Origin: Streptomyces fructofermentans
GTDB taxonomy: Bacteria > Actinomycetota > Actinomycetes > Streptomycetales > Streptomycetaceae
DNA: 64,000 nucleotides
Assembly: GCF_014651055.1 (NCBI RefSeq)
Contig: NZ_BMWD01000001.1
Coordinates: 1-64,000 of the forward strand
Direction: 5' to 3'
A model generated the notes under the pieces. It was given only the letters and a program-made list of their open reading frames with translations, was not told the origin of the DNA and ran no database searches. The position numbers and the translations under genes were made by a program. Of this stretch, positions 43,440 to 53,399 are shown piece after piece; position 1 is the first letter of the stretch, and each line of letters starts with the position of its first letter.

Positions 43440-44209
43440 GGCCGCGCACGCCGGCCGTGCTCACCTGGGTGCTCGCCGCGGCCGTCCTCACCGGCTGCGC
43501 CCAGTCCGTCGACCCCATCGAGCGGCTGGGCAGGAAGGCCGCGCAGCAGGTCCGCACGCACCCGCCCGCGCCGGACGCCCACCGCCGCTGGGGCCTCGCC
43601 GCCCCGCTGGCCCCGGCACCGCGTCCGCCCGGCCGTCCCACCGCCGCGCACGCCGCCGGTCCCGGCCTGCCGCCCGTCGTCGACCGCGTCCCCACCCGGG
43701 ACAGGGTCGTGTTCCTGACCTTCGACGACGGCGCGGCCAAGGACCCGCGGTTCGTCGACATGGTCCGCGAACTGAGGCTGCCGGTCAGCGTGTTCCTCAC
43801 GGACACCGTCGTGGGACCCGGGTACGCCCACCTCGCCCGGCTCCGGGCGGTCGGCGCGAGCGTGCAGAACCACACCCTCGGCCACCCGTACCTGCCCGGC
43901 CTGCCGTACGCGGGCCAGCGTGCCGAGATCTGCGGCCAGCAGCGCAAGCTCAAGGAGCGCTTCGGCATCCGCCCCACGCTCCTGCGCCCGCCGCACGGCG
44001 GCTACGACGGCGACACGCTGCGCGCGGCCGCCGACTGCGGGGTCGCCGCGGTCGTGCTGTGGCGCGAGCCGCACCGCCTCCACGCGGGCGACATCCTCCA
44101 CTGCCCGCAGGACGGCGACGGCGCCTCCCTCACCGGGGCGACGGCACGGACGCTGGCCCGCGTCCAGGAGCAGGGCTTCACGGTGGGGCGGCTGGAGGAC
44201 TACCTGTAG
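43436..44209 (+). CDS. second polysaccharide deacetylase-family lipoprotein
   Basis: This is a 257-residue paralogue of the preceding gene. The lipobox is VLTGC (about 17-21), and the catalytic blocks are FLTFDDGAAKD, NHTLGHPYLP and LRPPHGGYDG. Both proteins end in LEDYL, evidence of tandem duplication. This copy lacks about 60 residues of the linker and C-terminal loops. The GTG start overlaps the previous stop, with GGAGG upstream. It is the last gene before the suspected breakpoint at 44.2 kb. Confidence 0.88.
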   Translation: MRPRTPAVLTWVLAAAVLTGCAQSVDPIERLGRKAAQQVRTHPPAPDAHRRWGLAAPLAPAPRPPGRPTAAHAAGPGLPPVVDRVPTRDRVVFLTFDDGAAKDPRFVDMVRELRLPVSVFLTDTVVGPGYAHLARLRAVGASVQNHTLGHPYLPGLPYAGQRAEICGQQRKLKERFGIRPTLLRPPHGGYDGDTLRAAADCGVAAVVLWREPHRLHAGDILHCPQDGDGASLTGATARTLARVQEQGFTVGRLEDYL

Positions 44210-44417
44210 GCCGTGCCGGCAATTCCCGCCGCGGGACCACTTCCGGGCCGCGCCGGTGAGTCCCGCCGCCCGGCCGGACGACGGGACCGCGCGGACCCGC
44301 CACGGAGCCCGGCGGGGACAGGCCCCGGGGCCCGGCGCGGACCCGCCGAGGAGTCGTCGGACCGGTGTTCGGGGCGGTCTTCGGGGAGCCCGGATTTCGC
44401 CGCCGCGCCGCGGTGGA

Positions 44418-44444
44418 TTGGCACTCCGCTTGACCGAGTGCTAA
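44418..44444 (+). promoter_or_regulatory. CIRCE element 1 (HrcA operator) of groES-groEL1
   Basis: TTGGCACTC (44418-44426), nine bases, GAGTGCTAA (44436-44444). This is the classic CIRCE arrangement, one mismatch from the 9+9 consensus. It overlaps the -35 region. Confidence 0.95.
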
Positions 44445-44459
44445 TCGCAGTCATAGTCT
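44430..44459 (+). promoter_or_regulatory. groES promoter
   Basis: TTGACC (44430-44435), 18-bp spacer, TAGTCT (44454-44459). The start site would fall near 44466, at the edge of the second CIRCE element. Confidence 0.85.
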
Positions 44460-44464
44460 CGGCT

Positions 44465-44491
44465 CTGGCACTCACCACAGGAGAGTGCCAA
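44465..44491 (+). promoter_or_regulatory. CIRCE element 2 (HrcA operator)
   Basis: CTGGCACTC (44465-44473), nine bases, GAGTGCCAA (44483-44491). With element 1 it brackets the promoter, so HrcA would block both polymerase binding and clearance. The upstream part of the 380-bp gap (44210-44417) has no gene or other feature. Confidence 0.93.
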
Positions 44492-44589
44492 TAGCGACAG
44501 GGCAGGTCCGGCACCCGCGACGACGGATCGACCTGGTCGCCACCTCAGACAGTTAACCCCGTGAGATCTCCGAAGGGGGAGGTCGGATC

Positions 44590-44898
44590 GTGACGACCGC
44601 CAGCTCCAAGGTTGCCATCAAGCCGCTCGAGGACCGCATTGTGGTCCAGCCGCTGGACGCCGAGCAGACCACGGCCTCTGGCCTGGTCATCCCGGACACC
44701 GCGAAGGAGAAGCCCCAGGAGGGCGTCGTCCTTGCCGTGGGCCCGGGTCGGTTCGAGAACGGCGAGCGCCTGCCGCTCGACGTGAAGACCGGCGACATCG
44801 TGCTGTACAGCAAGTACGGCGGCACCGAGGTCAAGTACAACGGCGAGGAGTACCTCGTCCTCTCGGCTCGCGACGTGCTCGCGATCATCGAGAAGTAG
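44590..44898 (+). CDS. groES: co-chaperonin GroES
   Basis: This 102-residue Hsp10 caps the GroEL ring during protein folding. [20 protein letters not shown] (about 12-31) includes the mobile loop, and [20 protein letters not shown] is the roof region. The GTG at 44590 has GGGGGAGG upstream. Twin CIRCE elements precede it, and groEL follows after 173 bp. Confidence 0.98.
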   Translation: MTTASSKVAIKPLEDRIVVQPLDAEQTTASGLVIPDTAKEKPQEGVVLAVGPGRFENGERLPLDVKTGDIVLYSKYGGTEVKYNGEEYLVLSARDVLAIIEK

Positions 44899-45047
44899 TC
44901 CACCGCACCACCGCACCACCGCTGTATCGAGCTGCGCCCCTGGCCCCCGCGACCATTGAGAAGCCGGGCGTCAGGGGCGTAGTTCGTCAGCCAGTCACCT
45001 CTGGATCTGGACGCATCCCCCAGATCCGTCTCGAGATTCACCTCTAG

Positions 45048-46697
<1,650 letters not shown>

Positions 46698-46765
46698 GCG
46701 ATGACCGCCGCGCGGGCGGCCGCCGGGGGCGTGCGTCCCTGAAGTCGTCCGTGCCAGGTCATGTC

Positions 46766-46800
46766 GAAGGCCCGGTCCCCGTCCGGGGGGCCGGGCCTTC
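46766..46800. terminator. hairpin terminator after groEL1
   Basis: GAAGGCCCGG (46766-46775) pairs with CCGGGCCTTC (46791-46800), with further pairing inside the loop. It lies between groEL1 and the convergent SnoaL-like gene. Confidence 0.8.
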
Positions 46801-46826
46801 GCGCTGCGCCCGGACGGCCGGACCCG

Positions 46827-47534
46827 TCAGAGCCCGAGCGGGTCCAGGGCCCCGAGCTGGGCCATCAGCCCCAGCCGGTCGTACTGCCACCAGCCCTCGG
46901 CCACCTTGCCGTCGTCGCGGCAGCGGTGGATGGTCATGCCGGTCATGGTGACCTGCCGGCCCGTGGCCGGTATCCCCATGAAGTCGCCCGTGTGGGTGCC
47001 GTTCCAGGTCCAGCGCGTGCAGATCCGGTCGACGTCGGCGATCTGGTCCTCGATGGTGAACACGAAGTCGAACCCGGACCGCCACATCTCCACCTCGCGG
47101 CGCATCGCGTCCATGCCGATCACGTCCTGCTCGTTGGCCGGGTCGTGGTCGTGGTAGTTCTCCGCGACGACCTCGTCCCACGACGGCAGCTCGCCCTTGC
47201 CCGCGAGGAGACCGAAGAGATTGCGGACGCTGGACTTGTAGAGCCGTTCGTCCCGCACCACGTCCAGGTCCGTGAACGTCGGCATCTCGTCGCAGAGCGC
47301 CACCATCTCCCGGAAGATCTTGTCCGTCTCCGGAAGGCTCGAATTGCGCAGGGCCTCCTCGTACGAGGGGAACTCCACGATCTCGATGAAGTGCGAGTCG
47401 TCGGCGCGGTCCTTGCCGAGCACGCTGTGCGTGGCGGTGCGATGCCCCTTGGCCTGCTCGACCCAGGTGTCCATGAGCCGGTTCATCTCGTCGAACCGCC
47501 TGGTCTTGCAATCGATCAGCTGTACGAATGTCAT
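46827..47534 (-). CDS. SnoaL-like protein with N-terminal ABM-like domain
   Basis: The protein is 235 residues and has two parts. Residues 1-100 resemble a small ferredoxin-like (antibiotic biosynthesis monooxygenase type) domain (FIEIVEFPSYEEALRNSS). Residues 105-225 resemble the SnoaL/NTF2-like fold (VVAENYHDHDPA...TWNGTHTGDFMGIPATG...EGWWQYDRLGLM). The latter is common in polyketide-cyclase-like and ester-cyclase-like proteins of unknown substrate. No polyketide genes are near. The ATG at 47534 has only weak GGCGACGCC upstream. Confidence 0.82.
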   Translation of the reverse strand: MTFVQLIDCKTRRFDEMNRLMDTWVEQAKGHRTATHSVLGKDRADDSHFIEIVEFPSYEEALRNSSLPETDKIFREMVALCDEMPTFTDLDVVRDERLYKSSVRNLFGLLAGKGELPSWDEVVAENYHDHDPANEQDVIGMDAMRREVEMWRSGFDFVFTIEDQIADVDRICTRWTWNGTHTGDFMGIPATGRQVTMTGMTIHRCRDDGKVAEGWWQYDRLGLMAQLGALDPLGL

Positions 47535-47587
47535 GGCGTCGCCTTCCGGGGCCCCTGGATCGGCTGTAACACCCCCATTTTAGTGAA

Positions 47588-47620
47588 AATCCCCTTCGAC
47601 CGTTTCGGTCGAAGGGGATT
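47588..47620 (-). terminator. 15-bp perfect hairpin with T-tract, terminator of the SDR gene
   Basis: AATCCCCTTCGACCG (47588-47602) and its complement (47606-47620) leave a 3-nt loop. On the minus strand the stem ends in TTTTCAC. It separates the SDR gene from the SnoaL-like gene. Confidence 0.88.
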
Positions 47621-47651
47621 CGTCCGCGCCGCCCCACGGGGGTCGGCGGCC

Positions 47652-48425
47652 TCACTGCGGTCCGTACTTCCGCCCCGTCCTCGTGCTGATCCCGCCGAGC
47701 AGCCCCCGGGGCGTCACCTTCACCAGGCCCATGAGCACCTTGTAGCGGGGGTCGGGGACGGACAGCGACTTGCCCCGCGCGAGGTCCGAGAGCGCGGCCG
47801 CCACCAGCTTGTCCGCGTCCAGCCACATCCAGTCCGGGATGTTGTCCGTGCCCATCCCGGCCCGCTCGTGGAACTCGGTCCGCACGAAACCGGGGCACAG
47901 CGCCATCAGCCGTACGCCGCTGCCGGCCAGGTCCTTCGCCGCGCCCTGGGTGAACTGCACGACCCACGCCTTCGACGCCCCGTAGGTGCCCCGAGGAAGG
48001 AACGCGGCCACCGACGCCACGTTGACGACGCCCCCGCGCCCGCGGTCCCGCATGGCCCCGGTCGCCGCCGAGGTCAGCCGGAGCACCGCCTCGCAGTGCA
48101 CCTTGAGCATCGTCAGCTCGTCCGCCATCGGTACGTCCAGATAGCGGCCCTTGTTGCCGAAGCCCGCGTTGTTGATCAGCAGGTCGACCGCGTTCCTCCG
48201 GTCCGAGAGGCGCGCGGCGACCGCCTCGATGCCGTCGTCGGTCGCCAGATCGGCCGTCAGCACCTCCGCCTCGATGCCGTGCCGGTCGTGCAACTCGGTC
48301 GCCTGCTCGCCGAGTCGCTTCGTGTCACGCGCCACCAGCACGAGGTTGTGCCCGTCCGCGGCCAGCCGTCGTGCGAAGGCCGCACCGATGCCCGCGGTGG
48401 ATCCCGTAATCAGAGCCGTTGTCAT
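47652..48425 (-). CDS. short-chain dehydrogenase/reductase
   Basis: This is a 257-residue classical SDR. TGSTAGIGAA (7-16) binds NAD(P). NNAGFG (about 89-94), the catalytic serine in NVASVAAFLP, and YGASK with catalytic Tyr and Lys (about 153-157) are present. Substrate unknown. It starts at ATG 48425, 9 bp after the multicopper oxidase stop, so the two may be one transcript. Confidence 0.92.
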   Translation of the reverse strand: MTTALITGSTAGIGAAFARRLAADGHNLVLVARDTKRLGEQATELHDRHGIEAEVLTADLATDDGIEAVAARLSDRRNAVDLLINNAGFGNKGRYLDVPMADELTMLKVHCEAVLRLTSAATGAMRDRGRGGVVNVASVAAFLPRGTYGASKAWVVQFTQGAAKDLAGSGVRLMALCPGFVRTEFHERAGMGTDNIPDWMWLDADKLVAAALSDLARGKSLSVPDPRYKVLMGLVKVTPRGLLGGISTRTGRKYGPQ

Positions 48426-48434
48426 GGGCCAAGG

Positions 48435-49961
48435 TTAGTGACCCGGTCCATGGGTCCCGTGCCCCGTGTGCTCCGAAGGAGTGCCTGCCCGCTGCCCTTT
48501 CTCCACGACCGCGAACTGCCCCATCATCCCCTCGTCCTCGTGGTACAGCAGATGGCAGTGGTACATGTACGGGGTCGTCGGATCGGCCGGGCCGTCGAAG
48601 CGGAGGGCCAGCTTCATCGTCGTGCCGCTCGCCAGGAACACCGTGTCCTTCGGACCGCGCAGGGCGGCCGGCGGCGGCGCCCCGTTCACCTCCAGGACGC
48701 GGAACTGGACGTCGTGCACATGGAAGTTGTGCGGCATGCCGTCGGCGTTGCGCACGGTCCAGGTCTCCGTGGCGCCCCGGGTGACCGTCTCGTCGATCCG
48801 GTCCATCGCCATCGGGCGGCCGTTGATGCCCGACCTCCTCAGGTCGAAGTGGCGCGCCCGCACCGCCCCGCCGCCGTCGGGCGTCTCCTGCTCCGCGAGC
48901 CGTGCGGGCAGCGCGGGGGAGGGCCGGAGCCGCTCGGCCGCCCGCAGTTCCAGTACGTCGAAGGAGTCGTCGCCACCGCCGAACCGCCGCTGCCAGGCGT
49001 CGCCGTAGTCGTCCTGAGGGAAGCTGCGCAGCACCGCGCGCTCACCGGGCCGCACCCGCACGACGATCTCGGCCCGTTCGCCCGGCGAGAGCCGCAGCCG
49101 CTCCATCGGCGCGGGCCGCTCCAGCAGGCCGCCGTCCGTGCCGATCAGCGAGAAGTCGCGGCCGTCGGGAAAGCCGAAGGAGTACGTCCGCGCCGTCGAC
49201 GCGTTGAGCAGCCGGAGCCGGACCAGCTCGTCGGCGACCTCCCGGTAGGGGCTCAGGGTGCCGTTGACCATCGTCCGGTCGCCGAGGAAGCCCACGTTCT
49301 GCATGATCCGGCGCCCGTGGTCGAACCGGTCCCCGTCGAAGCGCACGTCCTGCACGACGACCGGCAGATCGTCCACGCCGTACCGCTTCGGCAGGGCGAG
49401 AGCGGCCGTCCGCCCGTCGTCCAGGATGAACATCCCCGCCAGTCCCCGCTGAACGTGCCGCTCGGTCGCGCCGTGCGGATGGGGGTGGTACCAGAGCGTC
49501 GCCGCGGGCTGGGCCACGGTCCAGTGCGGGCTCCGGGCGGCCCCGGGCCGGATCGTCGTGTGCGGTCCGCCGTCCATGCGGGCGGGCAGGTGCATGCCGT
49601 GCCAGTGCACGGTCGATGCCTCGTCCAGTCCGTTCCGTATCCGCACACGGACCTTCTCGCCGCGCTCGGCGCGCAGCGTGGGGCCGAGGTAAGTGCCGTC
49701 GAAGCCCCATGTCGGTGTCCACCGGCCGTCCCTGAACTCCGTCCTGCCCGCCCGCATCCGCAGGTCGAAGACACGGGTGCCGTCCTTCTCCACACGGGAC
49801 GGAGCGAGCGGCGGTACGGCCATCTCGTTCACGAACGGCTCCTTGCCGACCGTGCTGACGTCGGCGCCGGTCCACAGCCAGGTGACCAGGGCGCCGACGG
49901 AGGCCACCACGACGGCGGCCGCACAGCCGAGAACGATGAGGACGCGCTTCCAACGGGACAT
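48435..49961 (-). CDS. multicopper oxidase, CotA/CueO-like, membrane-anchored
   Basis: The 508-residue protein has a hydrophobic N-terminal anchor (about 5-30). All four copper motifs are present: HWHGMH, WYHPHPHG, HNFHVHDVQF and HCHLLYHEDEGMM, the last with the type-1 copper ligands. It should oxidise phenols or Cu(I) using oxygen, outside the cell. ATG at 49961 is chosen (GAGG upstream). An in-frame GTG at 49967 and an ATG at 49997 are possible. The C-terminal tail is Gly/His-rich. Confidence 0.92.
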   Translation of the reverse strand: MSRWKRVLIVLGCAAAVVVASVGALVTWLWTGADVSTVGKEPFVNEMAVPPLAPSRVEKDGTRVFDLRMRAGRTEFRDGRWTPTWGFDGTYLGPTLRAERGEKVRVRIRNGLDEASTVHWHGMHLPARMDGGPHTTIRPGAARSPHWTVAQPAATLWYHPHPHGATERHVQRGLAGMFILDDGRTAALALPKRYGVDDLPVVVQDVRFDGDRFDHGRRIMQNVGFLGDRTMVNGTLSPYREVADELVRLRLLNASTARTYSFGFPDGRDFSLIGTDGGLLERPAPMERLRLSPGERAEIVVRVRPGERAVLRSFPQDDYGDAWQRRFGGGDDSFDVLELRAAERLRPSPALPARLAEQETPDGGGAVRARHFDLRRSGINGRPMAMDRIDETVTRGATETWTVRNADGMPHNFHVHDVQFRVLEVNGAPPPAALRGPKDTVFLASGTTMKLALRFDGPADPTTPYMYHCHLLYHEDEGMMGQFAVVEKGQRAGTPSEHTGHGTHGPGH

Positions 49962-50088
49962 GGACACGAGCCTCGCGGACCGGCCCGCCGCGGACATCGG
50001 GGACGGTCCCGGACCCGCCCCCGATCCAACCCCCGGTCACTCTCGGGGTCCCCCCCGCCGCCCCCGCGCCGAGCCCGGTGAAGACGTC

Positions 50089-50766
50089 TCAGCCGGTGTC
50101 GGTGCCGTACTTCTCCACGTACGTCCGTGCCGTCTCCCGTGCCTCCGGGTGCAGGGCGTCGCCCGCCGCCAGGACCCGCGGGAGCAGCTGCCGCTCGGTC
50201 GTCATCGCGCGGAACTCGAAGGCGACGGTGACCTCGTGCGCGGGCCGGTGCACTATCTCGATCGGGTCGCCCGGGCGGATCTCCCCCGGCTCGATAACCC
50301 GCAGGTAGGCCCCGGGGGCCCCCTTCCGGGTGAACCGCCTGACCCATCCCTTCTCGCCCATGTGGCCCTGGAAGGTGAGGCACGGGATACGCCCGGAGGT
50401 GACCTCCAGCACCAGCTCGGAGCCGACGCGCCAGCGCTCGCCGATCCGGGCGCCGGAGACGTCGACGCCCTCCGTGGTGAGGTTCTCCCCGAACGTCCCG
50501 GCGGCCAGCGGGCGCCCCAGCTCGCGCTCCCAGTCGTCGAGGTCCTCGCGCGCGAAGGCGTACACGGCCTGGTCGTCGCCGCCGTGGTGCCGCAGCTCGC
50601 ACACGGAGTCCCCGGCGACGCCGCTCGCGCCGACGCCCTTGGGCCCCGGGGCCGACACCCTGACCGGCCCGTCCACCGGGCGTTTGTCGATGCCCGTGAC
50701 GCCCTCCGCCTGGTCCGTGCAGTCCACGGCCTTGGGCCGCCCCAGATTCAGAGACAGAAGCTTCAT
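50089..50766 (-). CDS. MOSC-domain protein (YiiM-like)
   Basis: This is a 225-residue molybdenum-cofactor sulfurase C-terminal (MOSC) domain protein. Family signs are the DQAVYAFAREDLDDWERELG segment, FGENLTTEGVD, WRVGSELVLEV and the conserved cysteine in RIPCLTFQG (about 139-147). YiiM-type proteins detoxify N-hydroxylated bases with molybdenum cofactor. TACCGT 9 bp upstream of the ATG at 50766 and no ribosome site suggest a leaderless mRNA. It is divergent from a LysR regulator that may control it. Confidence 0.86.
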   Translation of the reverse strand: MKLLSLNLGRPKAVDCTDQAEGVTGIDKRPVDGPVRVSAPGPKGVGASGVAGDSVCELRHHGGDDQAVYAFAREDLDDWERELGRPLAAGTFGENLTTEGVDVSGARIGERWRVGSELVLEVTSGRIPCLTFQGHMGEKGWVRRFTRKGAPGAYLRVIEPGEIRPGDPIEIVHRPAHEVTVAFEFRAMTTERQLLPRVLAAGDALHPEARETARTYVEKYGTDTG

Positions 50767-50845
50767 GACGGCACGGTAGGCGATCCTGGCCAAAGCGTCG
50801 ACGCAATTTTCTCCGACTTGTCCAAGACTCGCTTATGCTCGAAGG

Positions 50846-51742
50846 GTGATCGAAGCCCGTCATCTCCGTGTGCTGCGCGCCGTCGCCGGCACCGGCTCCT
50901 TCTCCGCCGCGGGGCGTGAGCTGGGCTGCACCCAGCCCGCCGTCAGCCAGCAGATGAAGGCCCTGGAGGCCTCCGTGGGCACGCCGCTGCTGGTCCGCAC
51001 GGGCCGGGAGATGCGGCTGACCCAGGCCGGCGAGGCTCTCGTCCGGCACGCGGCGGGCATCATCGCCGGCCTCGCGGCCGCGGAGGAGGAGGTCGCCGCG
51101 ATCGCGGGCCTGCGGGCCGGCCGGGTGCGGCTGGTCTCCTTCCCCAGCGGCAGTTCCACGCTCGTGCCGACCGCGCTCGCCGCGCTGCGCGCCGAGCATC
51201 CCGGCACCCGTGTCTCGCTGGAGGAGGCCGAGCCGCCGCGCTCGGTCGACATGCTCCGCGAGGGCGACTGCGACGTGACGCTCGCCTTCCGGTACGAGGG
51301 TGCGGCGGGCGCGGAGGAGTGGGACGACCTGGTGGTCCGGCCGCTGCTCAGGGACCGGCTCGTGGGGCTCGTCCCCGAGGGGCACCGGCTGGCCGGGGCG
51401 CGGGCGGTCTCCATCGGCGAACTGGCCGAAGAACCGTGGATCGCCGGCTGTCCCCGCTGCCGCGGCCAGCTGGTGGAGGTGTGCGAGAGCGCGGGCTTCA
51501 CGCCCCGCATCGATTTCGCGACCGACGACTACCCGGCCGTCGTCGGTCTGGTCGGCGCGGGCCTGGGAGTCGCGGTGCTGCCGGAACTCGCCATCGAGTC
51601 CGTACGCCCCAAGGGTGCCCGCACGGTCGCGGTGGAACCCGCGCTGCGGCGGGAGATCGTCGCGCTCACGCTGCCCGACCTGGCCCAGGTGCCGGCGGTC
51701 GCGGCCACCCTCGACCGGCTGGCCGCCGCGGCGGCGCGCTGA
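50846..51742 (+). CDS. LysR-family transcriptional regulator
   Basis: The 298-residue product has an N-terminal winged helix (FSAAGRELGCTQPAVSQQMKAL, about 19-40) and an effector-binding domain (about 90-298). The GTG start lies 80 bp from the divergent MOSC gene. TTATGCT 12 bp before the GTG could be a -10. LysR proteins usually control a divergent neighbour, so the MOSC gene is the likely target. The ligand is unknown. Confidence 0.9.
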   Translation: MIEARHLRVLRAVAGTGSFSAAGRELGCTQPAVSQQMKALEASVGTPLLVRTGREMRLTQAGEALVRHAAGIIAGLAAAEEEVAAIAGLRAGRVRLVSFPSGSSTLVPTALAALRAEHPGTRVSLEEAEPPRSVDMLREGDCDVTLAFRYEGAAGAEEWDDLVVRPLLRDRLVGLVPEGHRLAGARAVSIGELAEEPWIAGCPRCRGQLVEVCESAGFTPRIDFATDDYPAVVGLVGAGLGVAVLPELAIESVRPKGARTVAVEPALRREIVALTLPDLAQVPAVAATLDRLAAAAAR

Positions 51743-51761
51743 GCCGGACTCGGAGGCGTCG

Positions 51762-51798
51762 GGAGCGGTCGGGAGTCGTCAGGAGCGGTCGGGAGTCG
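51762..51798. repeat. direct repeat of a 20-bp unit
   Basis: GGAGCGGTCGGGAGTCG at 51762-51778 recurs at 51782-51798. It lies in the gap between the convergent LysR and whiD genes. Confidence 0.75.
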
Positions 51799-51867
51799 GC
51801 GGGCTTCCCGTCACACCGGAGGACCGGCCCGCGGAGCGGGCGTCGTGCCCTGCGGAGCGACGGACGG

Positions 51868-51885
51868 GGGCACGCGCGCGTGCCC
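51868..51885. terminator. candidate hairpin downstream of whiD and LysR
   Basis: GGGCACGCGCGCGTGCCC is an 18-bp perfect palindrome, without spacer. Its position between convergent genes supports a terminator, but it could equally be a protein site. Confidence 0.5.
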
Positions 51886-51903
51886 TGATGGAGAAACGTT
51901 CCT

Positions 51904-52227
51904 TCAGTTCGTCGGCGGCGTGCCGCCGCTCGTCGCGGAGACCAGGCGGTTGCGGGCCCGGCCCATGAGTTCCTCACGTTCGTCCTCGGTCAGGCCGCCC
52001 CACACGCCGTACGGCTCGCGCACCGCCAGGGCGTGCGCGGCGCACTCGGCGCGCACCGGGCACCTCATGCAGACCTCCTTGGCCGAGTTCTCACGAGCGC
52101 TCCGGGCCGCTCCGCGCTCCCCCTCGGGGTGGAAGAAGAGCGAACTGTCGACCCCACGGCAGGCAGCGAGGAGCTGCCAGTCCCACAGATCCGCGTTGGG
52201 TCCGGGAAGGCGGGAGAAATCTGCCAT
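51904..52227 (-). CDS. whiD: WhiB-family iron-sulfur regulator WhiD
   Basis: The 107-residue Wbl protein is required for late sporulation in Streptomyces. Four cysteines bind a [4Fe-4S] cluster: LLAACRG, then VCMRCPVRAEC. The motif GVWGGL lies before a basic helix that contacts σ region 4. The ATG at 52227 has AAGGGG upstream. It is divergent from bldM, as in S. coelicolor (WhiD next to BldM). The C-terminal few residues differ from the reference as I remember it. Confidence 0.93.
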   Translation of the reverse strand: MADFSRLPGPNADLWDWQLLAACRGVDSSLFFHPEGERGAARSARENSAKEVCMRCPVRAECAAHALAVREPYGVWGGLTEDEREELMGRARNRLVSATSGGTPPTN

Positions 52228-52454
52228 TGCGTGTCCCCTTGTTGCCGTTCTGGGCGGATACGTGCCCACGACCGTACATCTACGATCTAAGGAGATGAAA
52301 ATATGACTCATTGCGAATCTAGCCTCAGACACCGTGAAAAGGGAAGAAAAGCGGCTAAATGGGGCACGGCTTGTGGTGAAACCTTGAGAGTCCGCGCCGG
52401 TACCTGCTCCGTGTCGGCGCCCTCACGTAGAGTGCCGAACGTGGCTCGCAGCCC

Positions 52455-52482
52455 CGTAACTCTTTCGAGTGACCATCGTTGA
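52455..52482 (+). promoter_or_regulatory. σBldN-dependent bldM promoter
   Basis: CGTAAC (52455-52460), a 16-bp spacer and CGTTGA (52477-52482) match the σBldN consensus hexamers and spacing exactly. It lies about 125 bp before the bldM ATG and corresponds to the known bldMp2. The rest of the 379-bp whiD-bldM region has a less GC-rich stretch (52270-52370) but no second promoter I can define. Confidence 0.85.
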
Positions 52483-52606
52483 GAGTGCGGAGGCGGTTGA
52501 AGGAACAAGCGCTCGGGCAAGCGTCCGGGACGGTCGACCGCACAGGTGACGATTTCGTACCAGCCTGGAGGCTCAAGGTGACGCGCATCAGCTGCGGAGG
52601 ACGGCC

Positions 52607-53218
52607 ATGACATCCGTCCTCGTCTGCGACGACTCCCCGCTCGCCCGAGAGGCGCTCCGCCGTGCGGTGGCGACCGTGCCCGGTGTAGAGCGCGTGACCA
52701 CGGCGGCCAACGGCGAGGAAGTCCTCCGCCGCTGGGGTGCCGACCGTTCGGATCTGATTCTGATGGACGTACGCATGCCCGGTCTGGGCGGCGTGGAGAC
52801 GGTCCGGCGGCTGCTGTCCGCCGACCCCGGTGCGCGCATCATCATGCTCACCGTCGCCGAGGACCTGGACGGTGTCGCGCTCGCGGTCGCCGCCGGCGCC
52901 CGCGGCTATCTCCACAAGGACGCCTCCCGCGCGGAGCTGCGTGCGACCGTCACGCAGGCCCTCGCCGACCCGACCTGGCGGCTCGCCCCGCGCAGACTGC
53001 GGTCGGCCGAGATGGGGGCCGCGCCGACGCTCACCGCGCGCGAGATCCAGGTCCTGGAGGGCATGAGCCACGGCCGCTCGAACGCGGAGATCGGCCGTGA
53101 GCTGTTCCTCTCCGAGGACACCGTCAAGACGCACGCCCGGCGGCTCTTCAAGAAGCTCGGCGCCTCGGACCGCGCGCACGCGGTGGCGCTCGGCTTCCGA
53201 TGGGGCCTGGTCCGCTAG
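52607..53218 (+). CDS. bldM: developmental response regulator BldM
   Basis: This is a 203-residue atypical FixJ/NarL-type response regulator. The receiver has D8-D9 and D54 (ILMDVRMPGLGG). The LuxR-type helix-turn-helix occupies about 140-200 (LTAREIQVLEGMSHGRSNAEIG). In S. coelicolor BldM is needed for aerial hyphae. It acts as a homodimer or a heterodimer with WhiI, and does not need D54 phosphorylation. The ATG at 52607 has GGAGGAC upstream. There is a σBldN promoter in front. Confidence 0.97.
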   Translation: MTSVLVCDDSPLAREALRRAVATVPGVERVTTAANGEEVLRRWGADRSDLILMDVRMPGLGGVETVRRLLSADPGARIIMLTVAEDLDGVALAVAAGARGYLHKDASRAELRATVTQALADPTWRLAPRRLRSAEMGAAPTLTAREIQVLEGMSHGRSNAEIGRELFLSEDTVKTHARRLFKKLGASDRAHAVALGFRWGLVR

Positions 53219-53399
53219 GTGAACCGTCGCGGGGGTACGGATGTCCCCGCCCGCCGGACGGCGGGTGGGGCCGGGCCCGACGGGAGACCGAGTGCGGCCG
53301 TTCGGCCGCCCGGGCCCCGTTTCGCGGCGGATGCCGCATGCTTGATGTGTGGAGTTCCTCGGGAACAAGTCGGTCGAGCGGGAGGGGAGGGCGCAGGAG

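Noticed and set aside
46761..50081. 1106-codon plus-strand open frame
   Set aside because: Shadow of the SnoaL-like, SDR and multicopper oxidase genes on the minus strand. No motif, unnatural composition.
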